From contig NZ_CP015027.1 of NCBI RefSeq assembly GCF_002077155.1, positions 1,714,501 to 1,778,500 on the forward strand: DNA of 64,000 nt, in the 5' to 3' direction. Source of the DNA: Sporosarcina sp. P33 (lineage in GTDB: Bacteria; Bacillota; Bacilli; Bacillales_A; Planococcaceae). Shown here one piece after another: positions 24,505-32,741 of the stretch. The position numbers were made by a program, and so were the translations under genes. How positions within the stretch are numbered: position 1 is the stretch's first letter; the number at the start of each line of letters is the position of its first letter. A model generated the notes under the pieces. That model was not told where the DNA came from. It did not search any database and saw only the letters and a program-made list of their open reading frames with translations.

Positions 24505-25250
24505 GGATTTCTCACCTCCAGGCGATTGGTTACAAAAAAGCTGATGCCGAACAGGACAGCAACGGACACTGCGACTTTCAAAATGAACAATAGAATAGAT
24601 GTCTCTCCGTAGTAAAAGTACAGCAAACTATCACCTTCGCCAACTGACACTCTGAACCCAAACGTGATATACACAAACCAGATCAATCCAAATAAGGAAA
24701 TAAACAACTTGCTGAACTGTATCAGCGTTCCCAGCAAATAGCCGGTCATCAGCAGCAGCAATGTGTAGGCAGTCATTACTAGAATACGGGAAAAGTAGTC
24801 AAGCGGTGATGACAGTAAACCGGCCGTTTCTATAATGACATTGTCTCCGAACAGCGCAACAATCTTCATAACTGACCCGAGCAGTACGGTTGTCACGCCG
24901 CCAAATAATGCCGCAGTACAAATAAAATAGAAGTTTGCAAGCTGAAAAGTCAGGCGATTCGTCACGAATGAAAAGGATTCATTACGCTGGGCAGCTGAAG
25001 TCAGCAGAAATCCGACGATAAGCGCCCAGAATAACGTCAGGCCAACCTGCCCGTCATTCGATATGGACATAAAGTTGAACGAAATCGGCTCGCCCCAATC
25101 GCTCATGGAAGTGGAACTGGCACCGCTTATGAAAACAGTTCCAATAATCTGCAGCACAATCAGTGTCGTAAATACGGCCCCGTTGGCACTTAATTTAAAT
25201 ACATACTGACGTTTTGCCAGTTCATTAACGCTCCATTGCGTTGAAAACAT
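24501..25250 (-). CDS. ABC transporter permease (ABC-2-like), GntR-controlled operon
   Basis: 249 residues with six predicted TM helices (for instance VFTTLIVLQIIGTVFISGA, VGLTLFWALIVGFLLTSA, FYFICTAALFGGVTTVLL, ILVMTAYTLLLLMTGYLLG, LFISLFGLIWFVYITFGF and LFILKVAVSVAVLFGISFF). No binding-protein-dependent EAA loop is seen, so an exporter-type ABC-2 permease is likely. It overlaps both neighbours (26 bp with the ATPase gene, 4 bp with the next), so translation is coupled. Confidence 0.75.
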   Translation of the reverse strand: MFSTQWSVNELAKRQYVFKLSANGAVFTTLIVLQIIGTVFISGASSTSMSDWGEPISFNFMSISNDGQVGLTLFWALIVGFLLTSAAQRNESFSFVTNRLTFQLANFYFICTAALFGGVTTVLLGSVMKIVALFGDNVIIETAGLLSSPLDYFSRILVMTAYTLLLLMTGYLLGTLIQFSKLFISLFGLIWFVYITFGFRVSVGEGDSLLYFYYGETSILLFILKVAVSVAVLFGISFFVTNRLEVRNP

Positions 25251-26133
25251 CGTCTACTCCTCCTGTCGCCTGGCCTGTCATCGCCAAATATGCTTCGCTT
25301 GCAGAAACCGACGATACGCGGATACCTGCCTGCTTCAGCTCCTCCACTTCTGCTTCCGTGTGCTCGTGATCAACAATCCATTCCGTCACCGGCCCCGCAT
25401 TTGACCGATGAATGACAGCATAGCGGGTCGCATGGGATTTCAGCACACTCTCCCGCGCTTGAAGTGACAGGAATTTTTCCTGCAGTTCAGTAATTGGACC
25501 ATGGAAAGCAATGCTCTTGCCGTCAATCACTAACATATCCTCCAGTAAATCTTCCATTTCTTCCACATGGTGACTGGATAACAGAATGGTGCGGGGATAG
25601 GCAATATAATCTTTCAGCAGCGCTCTGTAAAAATCCCTGCGTGCGGCTGCATCCATTCCTGTAATGGGCTCATCAAACATTGTCAGCGGACAGCGTGCAG
25701 CAATGCCCACCACCGCATTGAACGTACTGCGTTTTCCTTTCGACAATACGCGGTGGTTAAGTGACAGAGGTAATTTGAAATATTCGAGCAGACGCACAGC
25801 CAGATCCTGATCCCAATTTTCATAGAAGCCATCACATTCCAAGAGTAAATCACCCAGCGTCAGCGCATCTGGAAAACCCATCATATCGTCAATAAAAATC
25901 ATGTTGGCGGAAACCTTGAGACTGTTGAAAGGATGCTCGCCAAACACACGCAGCTCACCGCCGGATTCTTTTATGAATCCCGCAATCATCTTCATAAGTG
26001 TCGTTTTCCCAGCACCATTTCGCCCTGCCAATCCTGTAATCACATTCTCACGGATTGCTAAATTTAACTGATCCAGCACTGTGACAGAACGATAGCTTTT
26101 CGTCACGTGTTTTAAAGTAATTGCCGACATCAT
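25225..26133 (-). CDS. ABC transporter ATP-binding protein, YtrB-like
   Basis: 302 residues with Walker A GRNGAGKTT (~38), a Q-loop-region FIDDM, signature variant LSKGKRSTFN and Walker B PLTMFDEPITGMD, plus the switch His in LLSSHHVEEMEDLLE. The degenerate signature (LSKGK rather than LSGGQ) is shared with the ATPase at 54940 and with YtrB-type ATPases. The C-terminal ~70 residues form an extra domain. It overlaps the GntR gene by 4 bp. Substrate unknown; GntR/YtrA-type operons in Bacillus respond to cell-wall antibiotics, so an envelope-stress role is possible. Confidence 0.85.
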   Translation of the reverse strand: MMSAITLKHVTKSYRSVTVLDQLNLAIRENVITGLAGRNGAGKTTLMKMIAGFIKESGGELRVFGEHPFNSLKVSANMIFIDDMMGFPDALTLGDLLLECDGFYENWDQDLAVRLLEYFKLPLSLNHRVLSKGKRSTFNAVVGIAARCPLTMFDEPITGMDAAARRDFYRALLKDYIAYPRTILLSSHHVEEMEDLLEDMLVIDGKSIAFHGPITELQEKFLSLQARESVLKSHATRYAVIHRSNAGPVTEWIVDHEHTEAEVEELKQAGIRVSSVSASEAYLAMTGQATGGVDDVFNAMER

Positions 26134-26492
26134 AACCTCTCCTTTCGCTCCGCCTGTATTAATTCAATAAGCTGTTCCTCTTTCACGCCAAGTAACGCAG
26201 CTTCATTAAGCAGTTCCTGCACAAGACGGCGTAACGTGCCTTCTTTGCGCTTCGTCAGCAGTTTTTCCCGTGCATCAGCAGAGACAAATGTGCCGAGGCC
26301 CCGCTTTTTGTAAATAAGTTCAGCATCCAGCAAAATCGTCAGCCCCTTCCCCGCAGTTGCAGGATTGATATTGAATAGCTCTGCCAGCTGATATTGCGAG
26401 TGAACTTTGTCATCTGCCTGCAATGTGCCATCAATGATTTCCTTCTCCAGCCACTCGGCAATTTGTATATAAATCGGCTTTTCTCCATCCAT
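26130..26492 (-). CDS. GntR family regulator, YtrA subfamily
   Basis: About 120 residues from the ATG at 26492; GGTGGAG lies 12 bases upstream, and a TTG three codons earlier is a possible alternative. N-terminal winged helix: GEKPIYIQIAEWLEKEIIDGTL, QYQLAELFNINPATAGKGLTIL, YKKRGLGTFVS. The short C-terminal helical tail is typical of the YtrA subfamily, which dimerises without a ligand domain. It is first in the ABC operon and a 24-bp inverted repeat overlaps the promoter (26527-26576), so it probably represses its own operon. Confidence 0.85.
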   Translation of the reverse strand: MDGEKPIYIQIAEWLEKEIIDGTLQADDKVHSQYQLAELFNINPATAGKGLTILLDAELIYKKRGLGTFVSADAREKLLTKRKEGTLRRLVQELLNEAALLGVKEEQLIELIQAERKERL

Positions 26493-26526
26493 CTCAAGCA
26501 AGAACTCCACCACCTTTAGGATACCT

Positions 26527-26576
26527 AGTGCATTACTGTTGTAATGTACTATACCTTTATTTAGAAAATAATGCAA
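26527..26576 (-). promoter_or_regulatory. Promoter with inverted-repeat operator for the GntR/ABC operon
   Basis: On the minus strand, TTGCAT (26576-26571), 17 bp and TATAGT (26553-26548). The inverted repeat AGTGCATTAC-TGTT-GTAATGTACT (26527-26550, one mismatch) overlaps the -10 and start region, where a repressor dimer would block transcription. Confidence 0.72.
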
Positions 26577-26757
26577 ACGAAAAAAGATGCGCGGCACCGT
26601 GCCATACATCTTTTGATAATCGGGCAGATATTACAATAAACAACGTATGCAGTTGTCCCGTGAGAAAAAACAGTATCCTATATTGCATTTTGATGAATAA
26701 AACACGCATTTCCTGCTCATCCTGTCTATTTACACTGCAAGTGAGGAGCGGATGGAA

Positions 26758-27093
26758 ATGAATACTGTACGGGACTTTCCTATTCAGCAAAACAGATTAT
26801 TAAATGCGGGCTTTCTCTTAGCTTGCCTTTGTTTATTAGATGCGCTGTTCACCGACTACGGGCTGCGGCTTGGGCATATCGAAGAAGCTAATCCGCTTGT
26901 TTCCTATATATATGAAAAAAGTATTCCATTGTTCTACGCAGTTAAATTAGGCTTACCTTTATTGCTTTTATATATTGTAGTAACCGCCCGATTTTCAGGA
27001 AATATTGTGCGCATCTCCCTGACCACCGCCTTGTTTCTTTATATTGCGGTAATGTTCTTTCATATTTTTTGGCTGATTATTGTTACCATTTAA
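26758..27093 (+). CDS. DUF5658 family membrane protein
   Basis: About 111 residues from the ATG at 26758, nine bases after GAGGAG; an ATG two codons earlier is too close. The sequence QNRLLNAGFLLACLCLLDALFTDYGLRLGHIEEANPLVSYIYEKS (residues ~11-50) fits the DUF5658 pattern of a D-x-x-x-T-x-x-G-L within TM1-2 followed by an E-x-N-P loop. Three to four TM helices. Function unknown. It is a single plus-strand gene converging on the TRAP operon. Confidence 0.72.
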   Translation: MNTVRDFPIQQNRLLNAGFLLACLCLLDALFTDYGLRLGHIEEANPLVSYIYEKSIPLFYAVKLGLPLLLLYIVVTARFSGNIVRISLTTALFLYIAVMFFHIFWLIIVTI

Positions 27094-27108
27094 TTTTCCA
27101 GACAAATT

Positions 27109-27136
27109 AAAAGGACCGTCAAAGACAGCCCTTTTG
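27109..27136. terminator. Hairpin between converging DUF5658 and dctM-like genes
   Basis: AAAAGGACCGTC and GACAGCCCTTTT pair imperfectly around AAA, with A and T runs on both sides. Confidence 0.55.
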
Positions 27137-27150
27137 ATTACGTTATTCGA

Positions 27151-28449
27151 TTAGCCTGAATACCCCATCAGTCTAGGTAAAAATAATGCAATATCTTCGA
27201 AGAAGACGACGATTAAAGTGGCAAGAATCAGTGTAAGAAGGAATGGCAACACTGCCCTGGCTACTTGTCCCAAACTTAAATTACTCATCTTCATTAATAC
27301 AAAGAGCACAACACCAAGTGGCGGAGTTAACATAGCAACTTCATTAGTCATAACCATGACGACACCCAAATGTACCGTGTCAATCCCTACTTGATTCGCC
27401 AGCGGCACTAAAATAGGTGTGACAGCAGCCATTGTTGCTAATTCCTCGATAAACATTCCTAAGATCATCAGGAAGCCGACAATCATCAGTAATATGATTT
27501 TAGGATTATCACTGACTGATACACTCCACTCTGCAAGACGCTGAGGGACTTGCTGCATTACCAGTATACGTGCGAATAGCTGTGTAACTGCCACAACGAT
27601 TAAAACCATACCGGATGTTTCAACAGTAAACACCAGCGTTTCCCATAGAAGCTTTTTATTGCGCAATTTCTTTGTGACAAAGAATCCAACTAAAAAGGCA
27701 TATAAAACAGCCACCACAGAAGCTTCTACCGGCGTAAAGATTCCTCCGTATATTCCACCGATAATAACAATTGGGGCGAATAATGACCACTTATTTTTGT
27801 AAGCAGTCTTTAAGAAGTGTTTCATGTTAAAAGGTTCTCCGGTACCTTTGTAACCCTTTTTGCGGGCTATTATGTAAGCGGTACCAATCAGCATCAAGCC
27901 AAGCATAATTCCCGGCATAATTCCCGCAATAAATAAAGAAGTGACCGAGACATTACCAATTACGCCGTAAACAATCATAGGGTTACTTGGCGGAATAAGG
28001 ATTCCCATTGTTCCACCTACCGCACAGACACCTGCCGTATAGGCTTTTCCATAACCAGCCTTGTGCATTGCGGGTATCAGGATGGCACCCATTGCTGCAG
28101 CTGTCGCAGGTCCTGAACCTATAAGCGAAGCAAAAAACATACTTGCCACAATTGTAATTATTCCCAGTCCGCCTGTAATTCTGCCGAAAATGATTTGAAT
28201 GGTCTCAATGATTTGTCCTGCCATATCCGCTTTTTCCATTAAAACCCCTGCCAATATAAAAGCCGGTATTGCAAGAAGCGGGAACATAGATCCCATCTTC
28301 AGTAAGTCCAGAGGGATGATGGAAAATGAAATACCCGATACCATAATTGCGGCAACAGAGGCTATTCCTAGCGAGGCAAAAATAGGAATACCAAGCAATA
28401 AACTGCCAAACAAAACTAGGCAAATGATTAATTCAACTGACATCCACAT
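27151..28449 (-). CDS. TRAP transporter large permease, DctM-like
   Basis: 432 residues, about 12 TM helices, with DctM landmarks: an N-terminal CLVLFGSLLLGIPIFASLGIAS, LAIPAFILAGVLMEKADMA, GSGPATAAAMGAILIPAM, the GGTMGILIPPSNPMIVYG loop, and the repeat in the second half (EELATMAAVTPILVPLA, LTPPLGVVLFVLM). It forms the ion-coupled channel of a TRAP importer with the small permease, whose gene overlaps its start by 17 bp. It is last in the catabolic block. Most TRAP systems import carboxylates or sulfonates. Confidence 0.92.
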   Translation of the reverse strand: MWMSVELIICLVLFGSLLLGIPIFASLGIASVAAIMVSGISFSIIPLDLLKMGSMFPLLAIPAFILAGVLMEKADMAGQIIETIQIIFGRITGGLGIITIVASMFFASLIGSGPATAAAMGAILIPAMHKAGYGKAYTAGVCAVGGTMGILIPPSNPMIVYGVIGNVSVTSLFIAGIMPGIMLGLMLIGTAYIIARKKGYKGTGEPFNMKHFLKTAYKNKWSLFAPIVIIGGIYGGIFTPVEASVVAVLYAFLVGFFVTKKLRNKKLLWETLVFTVETSGMVLIVVAVTQLFARILVMQQVPQRLAEWSVSVSDNPKIILLMIVGFLMILGMFIEELATMAAVTPILVPLANQVGIDTVHLGVVMVMTNEVAMLTPPLGVVLFVLMKMSNLSLGQVARAVLPFLLTLILATLIVVFFEDIALFLPRLMGYSG

Positions 28450-28900
28450 TACCCCTCTGTTTTTTATTGTCGATGTAGCTTATATAGTAGTTTTGTATCA
28501 TTCTGATATTCATAAGAAGAAAACCTATTGGCAAGATGACATAAACATATTTTAAGTTCCAGCCCAGTACAGGCGAAATTTGCATTCTGTTTGATGCACC
28601 CATGTCCATAAATAGGTAAAATCCTGTATAGATAACTATACAGTTAAATAAAAACCAAATGAAGTCACTTATTATTAAAAGAACTTTCTCTGCTGCGGGA
28701 GGAAACATTCTAAACTGAACTGTGACACGAATGTGCGAGTGTCTTTTAACGGAAATACTAATAACCATAAATACTAGATACAAGAACGCAAATCTGGATA
28801 ACTCTTCAGTCCAAGGAAGTGACTTTCCTACCACATATCTAAAATATATTTGAAGCAGCAGACTCATGATCATGACCAAAAGCGATATGACGCTAAACAC
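28433..28900 (-). CDS. TRAP transporter small permease, DctQ-like
   Basis: 155 residues from the GTG at 28900, with four TM helices and the DctQ motif WTEELSRFAFLYLVF after TM1. The frame stays open upstream of that GTG to a TAG at 28958-28960. It encodes a plausible amphipathic N-terminus (IIIKSRVSWFIKNFEEVFSV), with an AAGGTAGGG ribosome site in front of three ATT codons (28940-28948). The real start may thus be a rare ATT. Downstream the gene overlaps dctM by 17 bp. Partner of the 27151 and 29164 products. Confidence 0.82.
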   Translation of the reverse strand: MFSVISLLVMIMSLLLQIYFRYVVGKSLPWTEELSRFAFLYLVFMVISISVKRHSHIRVTVQFRMFPPAAEKVLLIISDFIWFLFNCIVIYTGFYLFMDMGASNRMQISPVLGWNLKYVYVILPIGFLLMNIRMIQNYYISYIDNKKQRGNVDVS

Positions 28901-29065
28901 TTCTTCAAAGTTTTTGATAAACCAAGAGACTCTAGACTTAATAATAATCCCTACCTTCTAATTGATAGGACCTGCCCATCAATATTCTTTTATTCGGATA
29001 TAAGTCATACACTTCTTAGACATCTTTCTGACACACCTTGGAACATATTGAACGTGCAATAAACA

Positions 29066-29102
29066 ATGACAGTTATAATAGAATAATAATTATAACTGTC
29101 AT
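29066..29102 (-). terminator. Intercistronic hairpin between dctP-like and dctQ-like genes
   Basis: Perfect 13-bp arms ATGACAGTTATAA (29066-29078) and TTATAACTGTCAT (29090-29102) around an 11-nt loop; the minus-strand tail is TTGTTTATT. Probably a partial terminator or mRNA-stabilising hairpin that gives more binding protein than permease. Confidence 0.55.
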
Positions 29103-29163
29103 CAACTGCCGTATACTGAATAGTCAGACATATATCTGCATAAATGGATATATGTTACGTCCC

Positions 29164-30189
29164 TTACTTCGGTAAATCTCTTCCTACAATATCCATTACC
29201 TCAGTTAATAATTCTGTGCCTTTGATTCTATCGTAATGCTTCGGCCAAGTTGCAATCGCTTTTTCTTTCCAAAGTGCTTCATCTTTTGGCGGTCCAGTAA
29301 ATGTTACATGATCTTTCATCTTTTCCTTGCTCTCATCAAGGAAGCCCTGTACATTTTCTCTCGTCCATTCAGTAGTCTCATTGCCTGCCTTTACAATCGC
29401 ATCCTGAATCTCGGGGGTCTGACTTTGGAACCATTCATCGCCTATGACAACCATAGCAACATCATATTTATAGCCGACGTCTGAGATATAATTAATATTT
29501 TCGTAAATCTTCGTACTTTCAAAGTCGTCATATGGCAATTCCAATCCATCGATTACACTTTGCTGTAAAGAGGTAATTGTTTCATCCCATGCAATCGGTG
29601 TAGCATTAACTCCCCACGATTCAAAGCTGGCCAGCTGAATCGGATTTTTAGGAACTCGGATTTTTGACCCTTTAAGATCATCAATCGTATTGATTTCTTT
29701 ATCAATCGTACCTACTGCACGGATCCCTTTATCAAGCCATGTAATAACGCGCAAGCCGGACTCATTAATAACTCTCTCGTTGATTTCATCGCCCAATTGA
29801 TCCACAACTTGCTCATATTCCTCACCGCTTTCAAAAAGATAAGGAAGATCAAACATTCCAAGCGACGGTGCAAATGGGGTCAAGTTGTTTACAGACTCGG
29901 AAGTAGCTTCGATTAATCCATTTTGAATGTCTTCCATTGATTTCTCTCCGCTGCCTATTTGACCACCGGGATAAATTTCGACCTTCACTTTTCCATCAGA
30001 ATACTCACTCACTAAATCAGAGAACTTTTCGGCAGTCTTCTGCCAAATTCCATCTGTTCCCGTTCCATGGGTGAACTTCATAACCACTTGATCGTTCTTT
30101 GCTCCTTCTTGGTCACTGCCGCAAGCAGCCAGTATTGATACTGTCATAGCCAATAATAGAAACAATATATACTTATTCCTTCTGCCCAT
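29164..30189 (-). CDS. TRAP transporter substrate-binding lipoprotein, DctP-like
   Basis: About 341 residues from the ATG at 30189, 8 bases after AAAGGGG (an in-frame GTG 9 bases upstream is less well placed). The N-terminus has a lipobox ILAAC. DctP-family features: MKFTHGTGTDGIWQKTAEKF, IYPGGQIGSGEKSMEDIQNG, a KIRVPKNPIQLASFESWGVNATPIAW loop (residues ~170-195) with the conserved Arg that clamps the carboxylate or sulfonate, and LQQSVIDGLELPYDDF. It captures the substrate at the outer membrane face for the DctQM pair. First gene of the TRAP set, 24 bp after the DegT-type gene. Confidence 0.9.
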   Translation of the reverse strand: MGRRNKYILFLLLAMTVSILAACGSDQEGAKNDQVVMKFTHGTGTDGIWQKTAEKFSDLVSEYSDGKVKVEIYPGGQIGSGEKSMEDIQNGLIEATSESVNNLTPFAPSLGMFDLPYLFESGEEYEQVVDQLGDEINERVINESGLRVITWLDKGIRAVGTIDKEINTIDDLKGSKIRVPKNPIQLASFESWGVNATPIAWDETITSLQQSVIDGLELPYDDFESTKIYENINYISDVGYKYDVAMVVIGDEWFQSQTPEIQDAIVKAGNETTEWTRENVQGFLDESKEKMKDHVTFTGPPKDEALWKEKAIATWPKHYDRIKGTELLTEVMDIVGRDLPK

Positions 30190-30212
30190 ACCGCACACCC
30201 CTTTTGTTCTTT

Positions 30213-31421
30213 TTAGATTTCATTACATACTTCACGAATAATTTTTGCAATCAGACGGCAATCATCCACTGTGAAAGTGAGGGGCAGCCGGAAGTCGCAA
30301 AGGAAATCGAGCACTTTTGCGGTATTCGGCAGATTTCCGCCACCCGACAAGTACTGCCAGCTCTCGTGGCGGCTAGTGAATCCCTTGGGTTCAAAGTTGC
30401 CGAACCATTTAATCTCAACACCCCGCTCGGCGCACGCAGCAATAAATTGCTCCATTTTTGCTGTCGTGGCATTAAGCAAAGTGAACTGGAATGAAGAGGC
30501 GACAAATTGTTCTTTTTCATCACGAAGCGGAATATAAATATTTGGCGTACCGCGTAATATCTCTTCGATAGCATAATAGCGTTCATTCCAGCGCTCGCAT
30601 TGCTTATCAAGCTGAGGCAGCTGCGAACGGATCAAAACTGCCACTAAATTGGACATACGCAAACTAAAATTCGGTATTACCTTTTTATAACGTTCAAATA
30701 CTTCCATTGAGGGCCTGGCTGTATGTTTTTCATACAGCATATAAGAACCTGAATATAGAATAGCCTTCGCAGCGACGTCTTCGTCATCGGTAACAAGCAA
30801 ACCGCCTTCGCCTGAATTGAGGTGCTTGTATGTCTGAGTCGAGAAACATCCAGCCGCACCGAAAGTTCCGGTATGTCTACCGTTCCACTTCGCACCCATG
30901 GTGTGGGCACAATCCTCAATCAGTGTAATATGATGACGCTCGCAGATTTCTACTACGCGGTCCATGTCTGCTATATGACCGCGCATATGAGATAAGAGAA
31001 AATATTTAGCGCCTGAGTCTTTTGCTTTTTGTTCAAGATCATCCAAATCTGTTACGTAATCCTTTGTTATCTCTACAAACACCGGCTGCGCTTCTGCATT
31101 TTTGATGGCCCCCGGAACAGGCGCCAACGTAAATGCATTACATAAAACCTTGTCGCCGGGCTGAACACCTATACTTTTTAGCGCAACATAGATGGAACTG
31201 CCGCATGAATTGAATGCAGCGCAATAGGCAGTTCCAATATATTTCGCAAATTCTTCCTCCAGAATACTGGTTTCTGCAACTTCATCCCCTTCAGTGTTAT
31301 AGCGATGAAGCTTGCCTGTCCGCATAAGTTCTGTTGCGCGTTCTATGCCTGAAGCCGGAATTGGTTCCTGGCGTGTAAATGTTTTATCGAAAGTCAGTAC
31401 CCCTTCAGGTAACTTACTCAT
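30213..31421 (-). CDS. DegT/DnrJ/EryC1/StrS-family PLP-dependent aminotransferase-like enzyme
   Basis: 402 residues with fold-type-I features of the DegT family: EEEFAKYIGTAYCAAFNSCGSSIYVAL (substrate/PLP phosphate region), GDKVLCNAFTLAPVPGAI, IEDCAHTMGAKWNGRHTGTFG (Asp binding the pyridine N) and CFSTQTYKHLNSGEGGLLVT with the PLP-binding Lys. Family members usually act on keto-sugars in surface-sugar or antibiotic pathways. No sugar-nucleotide genes are present here; instead it lies between a HisD-like dehydrogenase and a TRAP importer, so a small keto acid or aldehyde substrate seems more likely. That is inference. Confidence 0.87.
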   Translation of the reverse strand: MSKLPEGVLTFDKTFTRQEPIPASGIERATELMRTGKLHRYNTEGDEVAETSILEEEFAKYIGTAYCAAFNSCGSSIYVALKSIGVQPGDKVLCNAFTLAPVPGAIKNAEAQPVFVEITKDYVTDLDDLEQKAKDSGAKYFLLSHMRGHIADMDRVVEICERHHITLIEDCAHTMGAKWNGRHTGTFGAAGCFSTQTYKHLNSGEGGLLVTDDEDVAAKAILYSGSYMLYEKHTARPSMEVFERYKKVIPNFSLRMSNLVAVLIRSQLPQLDKQCERWNERYYAIEEILRGTPNIYIPLRDEKEQFVASSFQFTLLNATTAKMEQFIAACAERGVEIKWFGNFEPKGFTSRHESWQYLSGGGNLPNTAKVLDFLCDFRLPLTFTVDDCRLIAKIIREVCNEI

Positions 31422-31448
31422 CCCAAGCCCTCCTCACTTCTTACATCA

Positions 31449-32720
31449 TTAAAACTTTTTTTCACGCAGTTCTGCCGTTACCGCATGACCGATCATACCT
31501 TCGTAGCGGCATTGACCCGCAATGATAGGTGCAATTTTTTTACTCGCCTCAGGTGTACATTTCTGATATGTGACAGTCTTTAGGAATTTCCCGACCCAGA
31601 GACCGCCCGTATAGCGCGCCGCCTGTTCCGTCGGTAAAATATGATTCGTGCCGATTCCTTTATCTCCGTAAGTGACAGTTGTCTCTTCACCCAAGAATAA
31701 GGAGCCGTAGTTCTTCAGATTCTCCAAATAATAATCCAAGTCTGCCGTCTGGATTTGGACATGCTCAATAGCATATTCGTCCGCAACTTTAACTGCTTCC
31801 TCTTTATCCGCCACTAGTATAATTTCACCGTTTTGCTCCCAAGATGCTGAAGCTACTTCTGCTGTATCTAACACGGCGATTTGCTTTTCCATTTCTTCCT
31901 GAACATCCTCCGCCAGTTTACGGGAAGTCGTAATTAAAATTGTCACAGCACGGTAATCATGCTCGCACTGTCCCCATACGTCGGCGGCAATCAAAACGGG
32001 ATCAGCTGTTTCATCTGCAATAATCAAGTTCTCACTTGGACCTGCAATCTGATCAATTCCTACTTTCCCAAACACTTGACGCTTCGCTTCTGCTACGAAT
32101 GCATTCCCCGGTCCCACGATGAAATCGACGGGCTTCACACCTTCCATTCCATATGCCATTGTTCCAATTGCCTGAATGCCGCCCAGTGAATAGATTTCAT
32201 CCGCTCCTGCCAAATGCATCGCATACAAGACGCCCGGATGAATGCCCTCGCCGTTCTTTGTAGTCGGTGAACAAGCAATCACCCGCTCCACTCCAGCAAC
32301 TTTAGGCGGAATCACACTCATTTGCACGGAGGAAACGATTGGATAACGTCCTCCCGGAACATATGCGCCGACATTGGAGATGGGAATTAGCTTCTGCCCA
32401 AGAATTACACCTGGCTGTATTTCTTTTTCAAATTCAGACACACTTGCCAACTGGGCCTCTGCAAATGCTCGTACTTGCTTTTGACAATATTGCGTATCCA
32501 TCTTCACAGTTTCAGGAACCTTTTTGATAGCGTTTTCAATCTCTTCCTGCGAAACTAGGAAGCTTTGCGGATCCCAGTTATCGAACTTTCGTGACAGTTC
32601 ACGAACAGCCGCTTCTCCTCTTTCACGGATTTCTTTCAGGCTGCCTTTTACAATGTCTGAAATGCCACTGTTATCCTCTTCTAATTTATGTGAGCTTTTC
32701 TTTAGGTATTCTGCCATCAT
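31449..32720 (-). CDS. Histidinol-dehydrogenase-family enzyme, HpsN-like (not in a his operon)
   Basis: About 423 residues from the ATG at 32720 (AGGAG upstream). The HisD zinc and catalytic residues are all visible: GQCEH (Gln and His ligands), AIEHVQIQT (Glu-His base pair), TYGDKGIGTNHILPT (Asp ligand) and EGMIGHAV (His ligand). The segment VPGGRYPIVSSVQMSVIPPKVAGV and the N-terminal AEYLKKS resemble the HpsN branch, which oxidises (R)-dihydroxypropanesulfonate, rather than biosynthetic HisD. No other his genes are near. Together with a TRAP importer, this fits catabolism of a hydroxylated acid or amino alcohol. Confidence 0.85.
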   Translation of the reverse strand: MMAEYLKKSSHKLEEDNSGISDIVKGSLKEIRERGEAAVRELSRKFDNWDPQSFLVSQEEIENAIKKVPETVKMDTQYCQKQVRAFAEAQLASVSEFEKEIQPGVILGQKLIPISNVGAYVPGGRYPIVSSVQMSVIPPKVAGVERVIACSPTTKNGEGIHPGVLYAMHLAGADEIYSLGGIQAIGTMAYGMEGVKPVDFIVGPGNAFVAEAKRQVFGKVGIDQIAGPSENLIIADETADPVLIAADVWGQCEHDYRAVTILITTSRKLAEDVQEEMEKQIAVLDTAEVASASWEQNGEIILVADKEEAVKVADEYAIEHVQIQTADLDYYLENLKNYGSLFLGEETTVTYGDKGIGTNHILPTEQAARYTGGLWVGKFLKTVTYQKCTPEASKKIAPIIAGQCRYEGMIGHAVTAELREKKF

Positions 32721-32741
32721 AACCACTCCTATCATTCTCTT

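Noticed and set aside
31449..32720. Biosynthetic histidinol dehydrogenase hisD
   Set aside because: No other his genes are adjacent; the N-terminus and substrate-region sequence are closer to HpsN-type enzymes, and the neighbours are catabolic.
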